Part shown: piece after piece, positions 29,940-40,544 of the stretch | Position numbering within the stretch: position 1 is the first letter of the stretch | How the letters are laid out: each line of letters begins with the position of its first letter | Origin: Ariolimax columbianus | Taxonomy: Eukaryota; Mollusca; Gastropoda; Stylommatophora; Arionidae | Reading direction: 5' to 3' | NCBI GenBank assembly: GCA_036924085.1 | Contig: JAVGWX010000005.1 | Location: 45,365,085-45,429,084 of the forward strand | Length of the DNA: 64,000 bases | Notes under the pieces: model-generated | Told to the model about the DNA's origin: nothing | Database searches by the model: none | What the model saw: only the letters and a program-made list of their open reading frames with translations | Translations under genes and position numbers: made by a program

Positions 29940-30475
29940 CCTTCCTCGCTCTTTGCATCTGTCTGCTACCAGTCATTCCAATGGACGCAGAAGAGATGCA
30001 GTCCAGCGGACATTGCACCTCCTGTCCTATGGTGACAAGCTCCCGGGTGGCGGGGAATGCTAGGCGTACCATCACTGCAGATGAGCCGAGAAAATAAAGC
30101 GAGCAAAAAGATACCTCACTAATATGCATATGCTACGTTTCTGGCAGGACGTGACGATCCTGGGAAAAAGTCACACTGGACTGCCTCTCTTCCGGGATAG
30201 TACAAACTAGTACATAGTCCATCATATCATTACCAAACGCTATAGACACGAGTTGGGAAGACTCGATAGTCCTGCAAGACAACTTCCCAAGAGAGACAAC
30301 TCTGACAAAAACAACTGCTGCCTTGCAGTTAGGCTGGGGACAGCCAAAGGCTAAGGAGGGCAACCCTACAGAAACGCCTGTTGAAATCGGATGCATTGAG
30401 CCACTGGCTAACAAATTAAATCAGTGCAACGTAAATATCGCTGTAAACAGCGTACGATGAAGAAGAAGAAGAAGA
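29940..30475 (+). mobile_element. Probable non-autonomous retroposon with GAA tail
   Basis: No coding family. Near the right end are the shared block CTGTTGAAATCGGATGCATTG (30381-30401; compare the window start and family C) and a terminal AACAGCGTACGATGAAGAAG tail followed by more GAAGAAG (to 30475). That end resembles the CGTACGAAGAAG end of the RNase H LINE. The 5' boundary is unknown. Confidence 0.4.
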
Positions 30476-30479
30476 TCTA

Positions 30480-31160
30480 TCTGCCGTCACTCTCTGTGAT
30501 ATATATATATATATATATAATCATGTAGTATGTCCTTTTGTAGAACGTTGCTCCTATCACAGCATGTCTGAAAGAAACTCTTTTTGTTGCCAAAACGCCA
30601 GCCTCCGCGACAGTCATACCCAGGCATTCCTGGATATCTTGGTGCCGTTGTCTTCTCGGTCTATCAATGTCTCTTTTACCTGGCACCATACCTTCCATGA
30701 CTTTTCTTTCAAGATCGCTGTGTCTCTTCATATGACCAAAGTATTTCAATTTTCTGACCACAACGGAATTGACAAACAAGTTCTTATGCACAACTCTTGT
30801 CGAATGTTTGTATTTGTGTTTTTTTTCGGTACATTGTATTTGAAGAACCTTTTTTTAACATTTTTACTAGATGGACTTGATTCTTTTTTAGAAGTTTGAC
30901 TAATCGTCCATAATATGCAGCCATATATTGTCACAGGAAATGCACAGGCTTTCAATACTTTCACTTGTGTTGTTTTGTTGGTGCTCTGCCATAATTTCTT
31001 CAGGCTGTTTAGCCTCTGCGTTGTAATGGCTATTCTTCTTCTTATTTCTTTGGAGCAGCTGCCATTTTTTGTGAGTTCTCGAGCCCAGATACTCGAAACG
31101 CGTGATCTTATATATATATTTATGTTCTCCCGGTGCACAGCAAGATGGCTGCTTTCTTTG
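30480..31160 (-). pseudogene. RTE-like LINE reverse transcriptase C-terminal fragment (type 2)
   Basis: The minus strand encodes CSKEIRRRIAITTQRLNSLK, KLWQSTNKTTQVKVLKAC, a TIYGCILWTISQT thumb-like segment, and, after one frameshift near 30790, MKRHSDLERKVMEGMVPGKR and MTVAEAGVLATKRVSFRHA. The order matches RTE-like LINE C-termini. A (TA)n tail at 30499-30519 follows the stop. No RT catalytic core present. Confidence 0.85.
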
Positions 31161-31299
31161 TATGCGTCTACGGTTTTCATGTACAATTCACGTAAATATA
31201 AACCACATTGCCATAAGAGGCAGGTTCTGTTGTTAGCCAGCTACCCCGTCAGATAATAGTATATATCTGGCTACTTACTACTTCGACAACGGCTCTACT

Positions 31300-33500
31300 A
31301 ATCGGTCTGGCAACGCTAACACAAGTGATCCGGATAAACAAAGGCGCAGTACTCTCGGGACCAAAGTCTATCTCCAGACTCTGACTCAGGATACCCACCT
31401 AACAGCGAACACCTACAACTGCCGCTCCATATTCTCTGCACCAACGCTAAGTCACTTAATTAACGAGAATAGCAATGTGAGTTCCGACATTACTGGCATC
31501 TCAGAGACTGAACGAGAAAAAGAATTGTCAGCGACTTGGAATGACACCACGGGAGTTCACATCGGCGCCCGCCAGGTCAACCCAACACCAGGAGGAGATG
31601 TTTTCTCGTCGCTCCCCCACATCGTTCATATCGTTTAACATATGACGTTTGCAGACTACCGTCTGCCTTTCTTGGACATCACCATCTCCAAACGTCATAT
31701 TGTTACCATCCTTCAAGTGCATGCACCAACAGCAGACAAAGTCCAACAAGAACACTCTGATTTCAACCTCCACGAAGTCCTCCTGCGACGCCACAGTTAC
31801 TACAATATCATTATCGGCGGCTTCAATGCCAGAATAGGGCCTCGCCAACATGGTGAAACATATGTGGGGCCGCAGTCTGGAGAAGGAAGGAACGACGCAG
31901 GTAACAGACTAGCGACTTTCTGTGAATGAAAACAACTGTTTCACTGTAATAGCCTTTTCAAGAATCCCATCCCCAGGGTGTACACACACATAGGACCCAG
32001 TGGACGTCATCGTCATGAAATTGACCATGTCATGTCCAATTGTAGATGGCAACGGATGTCTCAGTCGTTCTTTCCTCCTTATACTGGTAGTGACCATCGC
32101 CTTCTCCGTGCCCGTTTCCACTTAAATCTAAAATTTGTAATGTTTCAGCAGTAGTGGTCATATCGGGGTCCAGAGACGCTCATCAATTCCTCGATAACTA
32201 CCACCCTCACAGCTAGCAAGAAACTCAGAGCCTCTATCGGGGTCCAGAGACACTCATCAACCCCTCGATTGCTACCACCCTCGCTGCTAGCAAGCAGCTC
32301 GGAGCTTCTATCGACACCGACATCGATCTTGACTATACAAATCTGATCGCAACAGTCACATGCATTTTAAAGGCGGCCAAGTCTCCCAGCACCCACTCCC
32401 ACCACAGATCCCATTTCACCTGCCAATCGAGTTTTGCTATAGGAGCAACACAAGATGGCTGGTTCCCCAGACAACCACACAGCCTTCACCACCTTAAGCA
32501 AGATCTGCCGCCAAAAACTCAAAGAAGATCATAAAAACTTTGCACGCGAACGTCTTCTGAAAGCTGCCGAATATCTGTGCAGCATTAAAATATCTGCTGG
32601 TCGCCTTGCCGAACATCGCCAAATCATTCCTTGTCTGAAAGCTTCCGATGGGTCTCGCACAACGTCAATGCTGGGCATGAAGTCAATAATGAAAGTTTAC
32701 TATAGCAATCTGTTCAGATCATCTGAATCCCCTCCAACTGCCCTCCCATCGACTTTACCCCCTCTTCCAGACTTCCCGCCCTAAGAAATTCGCAATCCTG
32801 TTGAGTCAATGCCATCTGGTAAATCACCAGGTGAAGATGGCATCATTGCGGAGATCATCCGGGCTTACGGTCTACCCCTTTACCAAGCCCATAGCCCAAC
32901 ATTTGACACGCTATCTTCATTCGGGAGAAACAACTACTGCCTGGCATAACACGAGGACAACAGTCTTGCACAAGAAGGGAGACAAAGAGAAGCTATCGTC
33001 CAATTACTCTCACCCTGGACAAACACAATCTGTTTACAAATTGCATCTTTGCTAGAGTCCGCACTACTCTTGAAGAATCGCAACCAGTGGAACAGGCAGG
33101 TTTTCGTACAGCAAAATTGACCATATTTCAACCTGTTGTCACCTTATTGAGGCAGCCCGAGAGTTCCAGACGCCCTTTATATTTACCTTTATCGACTTTA
33201 AAAGGCTTTTGATTCTGTAGAATCACATTTTGTCTTGAGTTCACTGTTGGAACAATGTGTCGATCCTGGTTACATCAGAGTTTTCATCAACAGTTATACA
33301 AACTGCTCTACCACATATCGTTCCACCCAACGTCCAATGGTGGTTCCAATCCAGAAGGGGGTCCTCCAGGGGGATTCTATCCCCCCGAACCTCGGAATGT
33401 TTGAAATGAGTCATCAGCAAGTGGGACACCTTTGGCATCCGTATTAAGGAAAACTCCTCAATCACCTTCAATTTGCGATGTCATAGCGCTCATTACAGCG
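31300..33500 (+). pseudogene. RTE-like LINE: endonuclease plus reverse transcriptase, disabled
   Basis: Endonuclease part: ITGISETEREKE, LQVHAPTADK, IIIGGFNARIG, RHRHEIDHVMSN and GSDHRLLRARF. The canonical GDFNA Asp is replaced (GGFNA) and stops interrupt at about 31636 and 31927. RT part: MPSGKSPGEDGIIAEIIRA, KAFDSVESHFVLSS and PIQKGVLQGDSIPP. The catalytic FADD region is lost, with the sequence running into TTC-rich DNA at 33520. A 75-bp internal duplication (32160-32311) lies between the domains. RTE-1-like by the 'TH.GPSGR.RHEIDHV' motif. Confidence 0.85.
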
Positions 33501-33519
33501 TCAGTAGCAGAAGCAAACC

Positions 33520-34088
33520 TCTTCTTCATTTCTTCTTCTTTTATTCTTTGTCTCCTCTTTCTTCCCTTCTCCTTTTCCTTCTTTTTCGCCTCTCCACCCC
33601 TCTTTATTCTTTTTCAATTTTCTTCTTCTTTTTGTTCTTGTTGCTTTTGTTGTTTTTATTTTTTTTTCTTCTTCATCTTCAATTTCTTCCCTTTCTTTTT
33701 TTCTTCATTTCCTCCTTCTCATTTTTCTTCTTATTATTTTTCGCCTTTTTCCCTTCTTAATTTATTTCCTTTACCTCCTTCTATTTGTTGTTGTTGCTCC
33801 TGTTCTTCTTCTTCTACTTTTTTTTCTTCTTTTTCTTCTTCCTCTTCTTAGTATTTTTTCACTATCTTTTTATTTTCCTTTTCCTCATCCTTTTTCCTCT
33901 TCTTGTATGATTTGTTCGTCCTTTTTCCTCTCCTTTATTCTTTCCTTTATTCCTACTCTTTCTCCTTCTACTCCTCATCTTCCTCTTTCTCCTCCTTCTT
34001 CTTCGTCCTTTCACCTTCTTTTTTCTTTTCATTTTCCTCCCCGTTCTTGTTCTTTTTCTTCTTCTTCTTCATCTTCTTCTAATACTTA
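33520..34088. repeat. Polypyrimidine (TTC/CTT-rich) tract
   Basis: About 570 bp, almost pure pyrimidine on the plus strand with TTC triplets dominating. It follows directly on the LINE at 31300-33500. Phe/Ser/Leu-rich frames here are composition artefacts. Confidence 0.95.
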
Positions 34089-34414
34089 AGTTTCGCTGGG
34101 ATTGGAAGATATGCAGTCGATAGGACACAAATCGTATCAGTCTTATATGTGTCTCCGGCCTTAACCCTATGACTGTCCATCGACTGACTGTACGTTTCGT
34201 TCTTGTATCTGTAACTTCGTGACTTGTAACTGTAACTTGCAAAGTTGGACTATTTCTGTTGTGTAACTAACGGAAAATTGATTGTTTCGGCGTCCGAACA
34301 AACAGCTTTGTAGGTGTGGTCTATAAACAAACATGTGAATTCAGCGAATAAATAGGTATTCTGTCACCATGGTATGAGATGTATTGCTGGAGATTCAATC
34401 ATTCACTCAGTTAT
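34089..34414. other. Interval without recognised features
   Basis: Nothing recognised. Contains short repeats of CTGTAACTT. Confidence 0.5.
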
Positions 34415-35935
34415 TTACTTGGGGAGGAAGACTAATGTCAGTTCAGGCACAACATTCTCATCAGATATGTTAGTCAGGGTCAGGCACAACATACTCATCA
34501 GATATGTTAGTCAGGGTCAGGCACAACATACTCATCAGATATGTTAGTCAGGGTCAGGCACAATATACTCATCAGATATGTTAGTCAGGGTCAGGCACAA
34601 TATACTCATCAGATATGTTAGTCAGGGTCAGGCACAATATACTCATCAGATATGTTAGTCAGGGTCAGGCACAATATACTCATCAGATATGTTAGTCAGG
34701 GTCAGGCACAATATACTCATCAGATATGTTAGTCAGGGTCAGGCACAACATACTCATCAGATATGTTAGTCAGGGTCAGGCACAATATACTCATCAGATA
34801 TGTTAGTCAGGGTCAGGCACAACATACTCATCAGATATGTTAGTCAGGGTCAGGCACAATATACTCATCAGATATGTTAGTCAGGGTCAGGCACAATATA
34901 CTCATCAGATATGTTAGTCAGGGTCAGGCACAACATACTCATCAGATATGTTAGTCAGGGTCAGGCACAATATACTCATCAGATATGTTAGTCAGGGTCA
35001 GGCACAATATACTCATCAGATATGTTAGTCAGGGTCAGGCACAACATACTCATCAGATATGTTAGTCAGGGTCAGGCACAATATACTCATCAGATATGTT
35101 AGTCAGGGTCAGGCACAATATACTCATCAGATATGTTAGTCAGGGTCAGGCACAATATACTCATCAGATATGTTAGTCAGGGTCAGGCACAATATACTCA
35201 TCAGATATGTTAGTCAGGGTCAGGCACAATATACTCATCAGATATGTTAGTCAGGGTCAGGCACAACATACTCATCAGATATGTTAGTCAGGGTCAGGCA
35301 CAATATACTCATCAGATATGTTAGTCAGGGTCAGGCACAATATACTCATCAGATATGTTAGTCAGGGTCAGGCACAACATACTCATCAGATATGTTAGTC
35401 AGGGTCAGGCACAACATTCTCATCAGATATGTTAGTCAGGGTCAGGCACAACATACTCATCAGATATGTTAGTCAGGGTCAGGCACAACATTCTCATCAG
35501 ATATGTTAGTCAGGGTCAGGCACAACATACTCATCAGATATGTTAGTCAGGGTCAGGCACAACATACTCATCAGATATGTTAGTCAGGGTCAGGCACAAC
35601 ATACTCATCAGATATGTTAGTCAGGGTCAGGCAAAATATACTGGCCAAGACTCTCACCTCGTTTCCTAGTAGCTATACCTGGAAACAGAGTGTATTCATG
35701 GCAGCCCAGTTAACGGGGATGAAGAATCGACGTGATACCCGTAGTAATGACTGACACGCAGATGAAACCAAGCATATCACAACCGCATGGAGAAACCCGG
35801 TCCACCTTCATCAGAACGCTCGGGATCTGAGGAAACCTACTGCAATTCGCCACTTAAAGTCGTGTTTTCAGGGCGCACAAAAGAGTAATTCTACTCATTG
35901 TGGTCATTCTAAACAACAACAACAACAACAACAAT
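34415..35935 (+). mobile_element. Family A retroposon, copy 4, with a 33-unit internal array
   Basis: Starts GGGGAGGAAGACTAATGTCAG, followed by the 37-bp array, then the conserved body: TACTGGCCAAGACTCTCACC, GACACGCAGATGAAACCAAG, CATCAGAACGCTCGGGATC and GGGCGCACAAAAGAGTAATTC. It ends with a CAACAACAACAACAAC tail at 35914-35933. The body equals that of the short copies, so the element grew only by array expansion. Confidence 0.85.
34441..35637. repeat. 37-bp minisatellite in family A, 33 copies
   Basis: Unit ATACTCATCAGATATGTTAG plus TCAGGGTCAGGCACAAC at exact 37-bp spacing (for example 34458 and 34495). Units differ almost only at one C/T site (CACAACATA or CACAATATA) and a TTC variant near both ends. 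There are no unique spacers. Confidence 0.98.
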
Positions 35936-36490
35936 ATTCACATACCTGCTTGCTTCAATGTGTAGCTTGAATCATCAATGATGCTGGATATTTTTAGAGT
36001 AAACCTTTTCCCAGGAACTTTAAATCATTCCTCTCTTCTCTCCAATATGGAGCAAAGACATTAACCATAGCTGGCCCTTTTACCTGAAGCTTGTTTCCGC
36101 GTTTTTGCAGTGATTATTTGCAGATTATAATAATAGTTTTTTTTTCATGATGAAGTTGCTAGTCCTAAAAACATCCCTCTTATGTCGCCGTTTATGACAT
36201 GCTAAGAAGGAGACAGTGGTCCTGATCTTTTCATCTCGAGTAACTCTGCCGAATGCTAACAATTATTTTATGGACTATCATTATGTGCCATGCTAAATAG
36301 CGCACGGCAGGGTGGCTAAAATGAGTTCAGTGGGCCCGATTTGACCGTGTAAAAATAGTTTCTGAATGGCGTGCATGCAAACATCTTCTGCGATCAGTAC
36401 TTAATTTGTCTAGAGCTTTGGATTCTCCACTAAGGTCTGCTGTCTTTTTTCAGTTTCTCAGCACCGCCGTTAAATTCTTCACTAGGGAAA
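35936..36490. other. Interval without recognised features
   Basis: Nothing beyond T-runs. A CGCCGTTTATGACATGC stretch near 36187 vaguely resembles the family B outer end. Confidence 0.45.
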
Positions 36491-36494
36491 TGGG

Positions 36495-36990
36495 CGTGGA
36501 GCACACCCGTCTCCTCAGATCTGTGTGGTGGATTCAGTCCTGGGGCACACCAGTCTCCTCAGATCTGTGTGGTGGATTCAGTCCTGGGGCACTCCGTCTC
36601 TTCAGATCTGTGTGGTGGATTCAGTCCTGGGGCACACCCGTCTCCTCAGATCTGTGTGGGGATTAAGTCCTGGGGCACACCAGTCTCCTCAGATCTGTGT
36701 GGTGGATTCAGTCCTGGGGCACACCAGTCTCCTCAGATCTGTGTGGTGGATTCAGTACTGGGGCACACCAGTCTCCTCAGATCTGTGTGGTGGATTCAGT
36801 CCTGAGGCACACCAGTCTCCTCAGATCTGTGTGGGGATTTAGTCCTGGGGCACACCAGTCTCCTCAGATATGTGTGGTGGATTCAGTCCTGGGGTACACC
36901 AGTCTCCTCAGATCTGTGTGGTGGATTCAGTCCTGGGGCACACCAGTCTCCTCAGATCTGTGTGGTGGATTCATTCCTGGGGTACATCTG
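36495..36990. repeat. 44-bp minisatellite, about 11 copies
   Basis: Units contain CTCCTCAGATCTGTGTGGTG followed by GATTCAGTCCTGGGGCACACC. Two units have a 1-bp loss (TGTGGGGATT). The 44-bp period shifts frame by two per unit, so overlapping frames arise by chance. Confidence 0.96.
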
Positions 36991-37009
36991 CCACTGTCAT
37001 GTCTGCCAT

Positions 37010-37014
37010 CCCGC

Positions 37015-37050
<36 letters not shown>

Positions 37051-37480
37051 TATCACCAGTCCCGTAACCTGAACGGTCATTGGGGAACCATTACTGCAGA
37101 TTGTTGGACCAGTCCCCGTCACTTGGTTTTGTGCCATGATATTTGTTCAAGTTATGGACCTTCCCGTCCACTCTCTGATGTTGTCTTCCCATCTTTTTTT
37201 TCTGCCTCTATACCTTACGCTTCCCAGGCACAGTGCTTGCAGGATTGCCTCTGTCAAGCCAGACGATCTTGAAACATGCTCATACCATGTGAGCTTGCGT
37301 GCTTTTACCATAGTCAATATGTATTTATATTGGCCAAACTATCTCTGAATGGTGTTACGGACTGCCTTATCCGTGACATGGTCTAGATAAGAAATGCCGA
37401 GGATTCGACGCAGCTCAGACTTCTCATCTCCATTGCACAAATTCTTCGCTCAAAAACCGCTGTCAGAATCCAAGTTCCGC
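37010..37480 (-). pseudogene. RTE-like LINE C-terminus with (ATG)n tail
   Basis: The minus strand gives RRILGISYLDHVTDKAVRNT, MVKARKLTWYEHVSRSSGL and RKKRWEDNIREWTGRS, followed by NIMAQNQ. This is the classic end of an RTE-like LINE protein. It ends in a (ATG)n tail, seen as ATCATCATC at 37017-37050. Disabled by frameshifts. Confidence 0.85.
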
Positions 37481-37654
37481 ATGCGTATAAGTACAAGGAA
37501 GTGACAAGTGTACGTTAAATTCATTTTGAATTTCCGGTTGATGGTTTTGTTCCCTCAATAGCATTACGATAAGCTAATGGTACCTATTTTGAATTTGGTG
37601 TTTAGGTGATGTCTCGATCTGGCTTGTCCAGTTCGGAGGCGAAGTATAATTCAT

Positions 37655-38760
37655 TATATTAAAAAAGGCTTTTGATAGGCTGGGACTTGAAGCCATATGG
37701 GAAACACTGCACAAGTACACGATAGAATGGCGGCTTACCCACGTCATTGGGAAACTATACTCCTATACCAGCAGTGCAGTTTACCTCAACGGGACCACAG
37801 GTGAGTGGTTCCGCACAACAGTCGGCGTGCGCCAGGGGTATCTTCTCTCTTCGACACTTTTTTATGTGTTTCTAGAACGCATCAGAAGTATTGGATGAAC
37901 ACGTAGGGACGGTCAGTATAGGTGGACGCATACTCACCAACCTCTGGTTTGCCGACGACATTACCAGTCTGGCTGGAACAGAGCCTGAACTTGCAAGGCT
38001 AGTCGCAAACCTGGATAATGCTTCCAAGAAATTTGGGATGGAAATCAGTACAAATACGAGTAAGATCATGGTCAACTCCCAAGAGGGTATTTTAAACCAG
38101 ATTATGGTAAAAGGTGAACCTCTGTTAAAGTGTTACACGATTCAAATATCTGGGGACAGAAATGAATGTGGAGGGGTCTAGAGCGGATATCCAGTCAAGA
38201 ACAACAATGGCCATGGTCACCCTGACCAGACTTCGAATAATCTGGAAAAACAAGAACATTAGCCTTAAATCGAAGCTGACTTTAATGCATACAATGATCA
38301 CCTCGGTATACCTCTACGCGTGTGAGACTTTGACTCTTGACGGCTGCCCTAGAACGTACAATTTGCACAATGGAAATGAGATGCTTGCGAAGGATTCTTG
38401 GCATTTCATATCTGGATCTCGTTACAAACAAAGTGTTCTTGAAATTGTTAGGAAGCAGGTCAATATAAAAACTTATTGACTATAGTACAAAAAACAGGAA
38501 AATTGACATGGTATGGACATATACCACGATCGATGGGGCTGACCAAGACCGTCCTGCAAGGCACTGTGCCTGAGAAGCGTGGGAGAGGGAGACCAAAAAA
38601 AAGATGGGAGGACAATTTAAAAGAGTGGGCGGGATGGTTTATAGCTGAAACTAATACCCTGGCAAAAAATCGAGACGTATAGTGGGAACTGGTTCGACAA
38701 ACTGCAATAACGGTGCTTCAACGACCTTCTAGGTTTCCGGACTGATGATGATTATGATAT
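37655..38760 (+). pseudogene. RTE-like LINE reverse transcriptase, 5'-truncated
   Basis: RT core: AFDRLGLEAIWETLHKY (motif A), GVRQGYLLSSTLFYVFLE (motif B), WFADDITSLAGTEPELARL (motif C with both Asp). Connection and C-terminus: TRLRIIWKNKNISLKSKL, TSVYLYACETLTLD, KTGKLTWYGHIPRSMGLTK and RGRPKKRWEDNLKEWAGW. Frames change at about 37875, 38160 and 38470. Endonuclease missing. A GATGATGATTATGATATT tail ends it. Of the RTE-like copies here it keeps the most RT motifs. Confidence 0.9.
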
Positions 38761-39393
38761 TATGTTTATCATTAATTTGTTTTGAAATTCGGCAACAACC
38801 TCTTTGCGTTAAAATGAATGTGTTATTGTCTGCAGTCCTAATCTGAAATGGTTATGTCTAAGGTGGTGTTCATAGTTTGAACAAAACGGCTGCATTTCAC
38901 GTGAATTCAATTGTTTAAGGCTTAGACAATACACATACAATTTATTTATGTTCTTATTATTCATGACCCGTGAACGTTGTATTATTAGTTCACATGGCCC
39001 GTGCCAGGAATAGCGGTTTCAACACTTAGGTATTTGGCATCATTGTTCTTTGAAACAGTGTTCTGTTTAACAATTATGTTCTTGACACTCTTCCATGCCA
39101 TAACTGCTCCGTTTCTCATCTTTGTTCTGCTCTACTTTTTTCCTCAGCAGTCGGATGTCAGTGTTTGTTCTCAACCTACTTTGCTAATAAATTAGTCTAG
39201 AAACGAGGAAGGTTTATTTAGAATGTTTTAATCTGTTATTCTACATCGAGGTATCTCACATAATCAGCATTAGCTTTCTTATCTGTAACATTGAATTTCA
39301 AGATTATTCCAAAACCTCGTCTTTATGACTCCAAATAATATTCCTGCTTGTTTTTAGATTAGTGATTATTCGCTGCCATTAAACAACATTGGC
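38761..39393. other. AT-rich interval without features
   Basis: No gene or element recognised. Confidence 0.5.
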
Positions 39394-39955
39394 TTGCTTA
39401 ACTTAACTTAACTTAACTTAACCAAGTGTATCTTAACCTAACCTAACCTTACCTAACTTAACATAAGCTAACCTAACCTAACATAAACTAACCTAACCTA
39501 ATCCAACCTAACCTTACCTAATCTAACTTAACCTAACTTAACTTAACATAACCTAACATAAATTAACCTAACCTAATCCAACCTAACCTAACCTAATCTA
39601 ACCTAAGCTAACCTAACCTAACCTAACCTAACCTAACATAAGATAACCTAACCTAACATAAGCTAACCTAACCTAATCGAACCTAGCCTAACCTAACATT
39701 TACCTAATCTAACCTAATCTAACCTAACCTAACCTAACTTAACCTAACCTAACCTAACCTAATCTAACCTAGCCTAACCTAACCTAACCTAACCTAAGCT
39801 AACCTAACCTAACCTAACCTAACCTAACCTAACCTAACCTAACCTAGCCTAGCCTAACGTATCCTAACCTAACCTAACCTAACTTAGCCTAGCCTAGCCT
39901 AACCTAACCTAACATAAGCTAAGCTAATCTAGCTTAACCTAACACCTCAAACCTC
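39394..39955. repeat. TTAGG-like pentamer array (interstitial)
   Basis: About 560 bp of CCTAA units on the plus strand (TTAGG on the minus), with frequent CTTAA, CATAA, GCTAA and TCTAA variants. The left edge is CTTAACTTAACTTAAC. The right edge passes into a CR1/L2-like LINE 3' end (39965-40035). Confidence 0.95.
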
Positions 39956-40036
39956 AAAACCTCAATTTTTAACTTAACTTATTGTCTTAACACGGGTTTA
40001 AAAGACTCTGGAGAGTCTGCATACAACCAGTTTCTT
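39956..40036 (-). pseudogene. CR1/L2-like LINE 3' tip
   Basis: The reverse complement reads AAACTGGTTGTATGCAGACT, CTCCAGAGTCTTTTAAACCC and then TTAAGTTAAG, as in the ends at 21555-21615 and 2725-2775. Its TTAAG tail continues into the pentamer array. Confidence 0.75.
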
Positions 40037-40155
40037 GGAGGGTGGTTTAACCGATGTACGAGTCCATCTTAAAAGACTGAAATACTAGAGCTAAGTAGAG
40101 CCGCAGCCAGTTAGGAGCCATCTATATACTGCTCTTAACAAACCAGCTCAATCGC
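40037..40155 (-). mobile_element. Family B retroposon, copy 5, fragment
   Basis: The reverse complement holds AGACTCGTACATCGGTTAAAC-like start (here diverged), the central AAGATGGACTCG region and GAGCAGTATATAGATGG. Compare 14640-14720. Only the middle third remains. Confidence 0.6.
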
Positions 40156-40544
40156 TCACTGCCAAACTACTTCTGCTAGGCCTTTCTCCGTCTATCTGTT
40201 CATGTTATTCTCCCACTTGTAGGGTTGTTCTCCTATGGTGATTCCCATTCTTTCCAATATTGTTTCCAGCATGATGTTTTGTCTTTTTGTGTTTTCAAAA
40301 TACCGTAATATTAGCCGATCTTCCTTGTCCTTCCAGTCAACAGTAAAAAATTCATGTTTGGATTGGAAAAGAAGTTTCAAATTTTATTCTTTAGAAACAT
40401 AATTTTGTCCATAACAGATTACAAGACACTGGGTTTTCACGACATGGAATAAACAAATAATGTGCTCTATATTTACTAAAACGTACGAAATTCTTTATCC
40501 ATTTTCAATTTTTGCTTTGATGTTGCCATTGTGTAACTAGTTTA
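40156..40544. other. Interval without recognised features
   Basis: A 62-codon minus frame (40192-40380) includes RLILRYFENTKRQNIMLETI. A LINE scrap is possible but not demonstrable. Confidence 0.4.

Noticed and set aside
34441..35637. Regular 37-bp repeats resembling a CRISPR array
   Set aside because: There are no unique spacers between repeats, units abut directly, and the genome is eukaryotic with the array inside a retroposon.
36406..37272. Repetitive Trp/Ser/Val protein-like frames
   Set aside because: They are translations of the 44-bp minisatellite in shifting frames followed by an ATC run giving His/Ser/Ile runs.
39394..39955. True telomere or chromosome end
   Set aside because: The pentamers are highly irregular, interstitial, and continuous with a LINE 3' tail.
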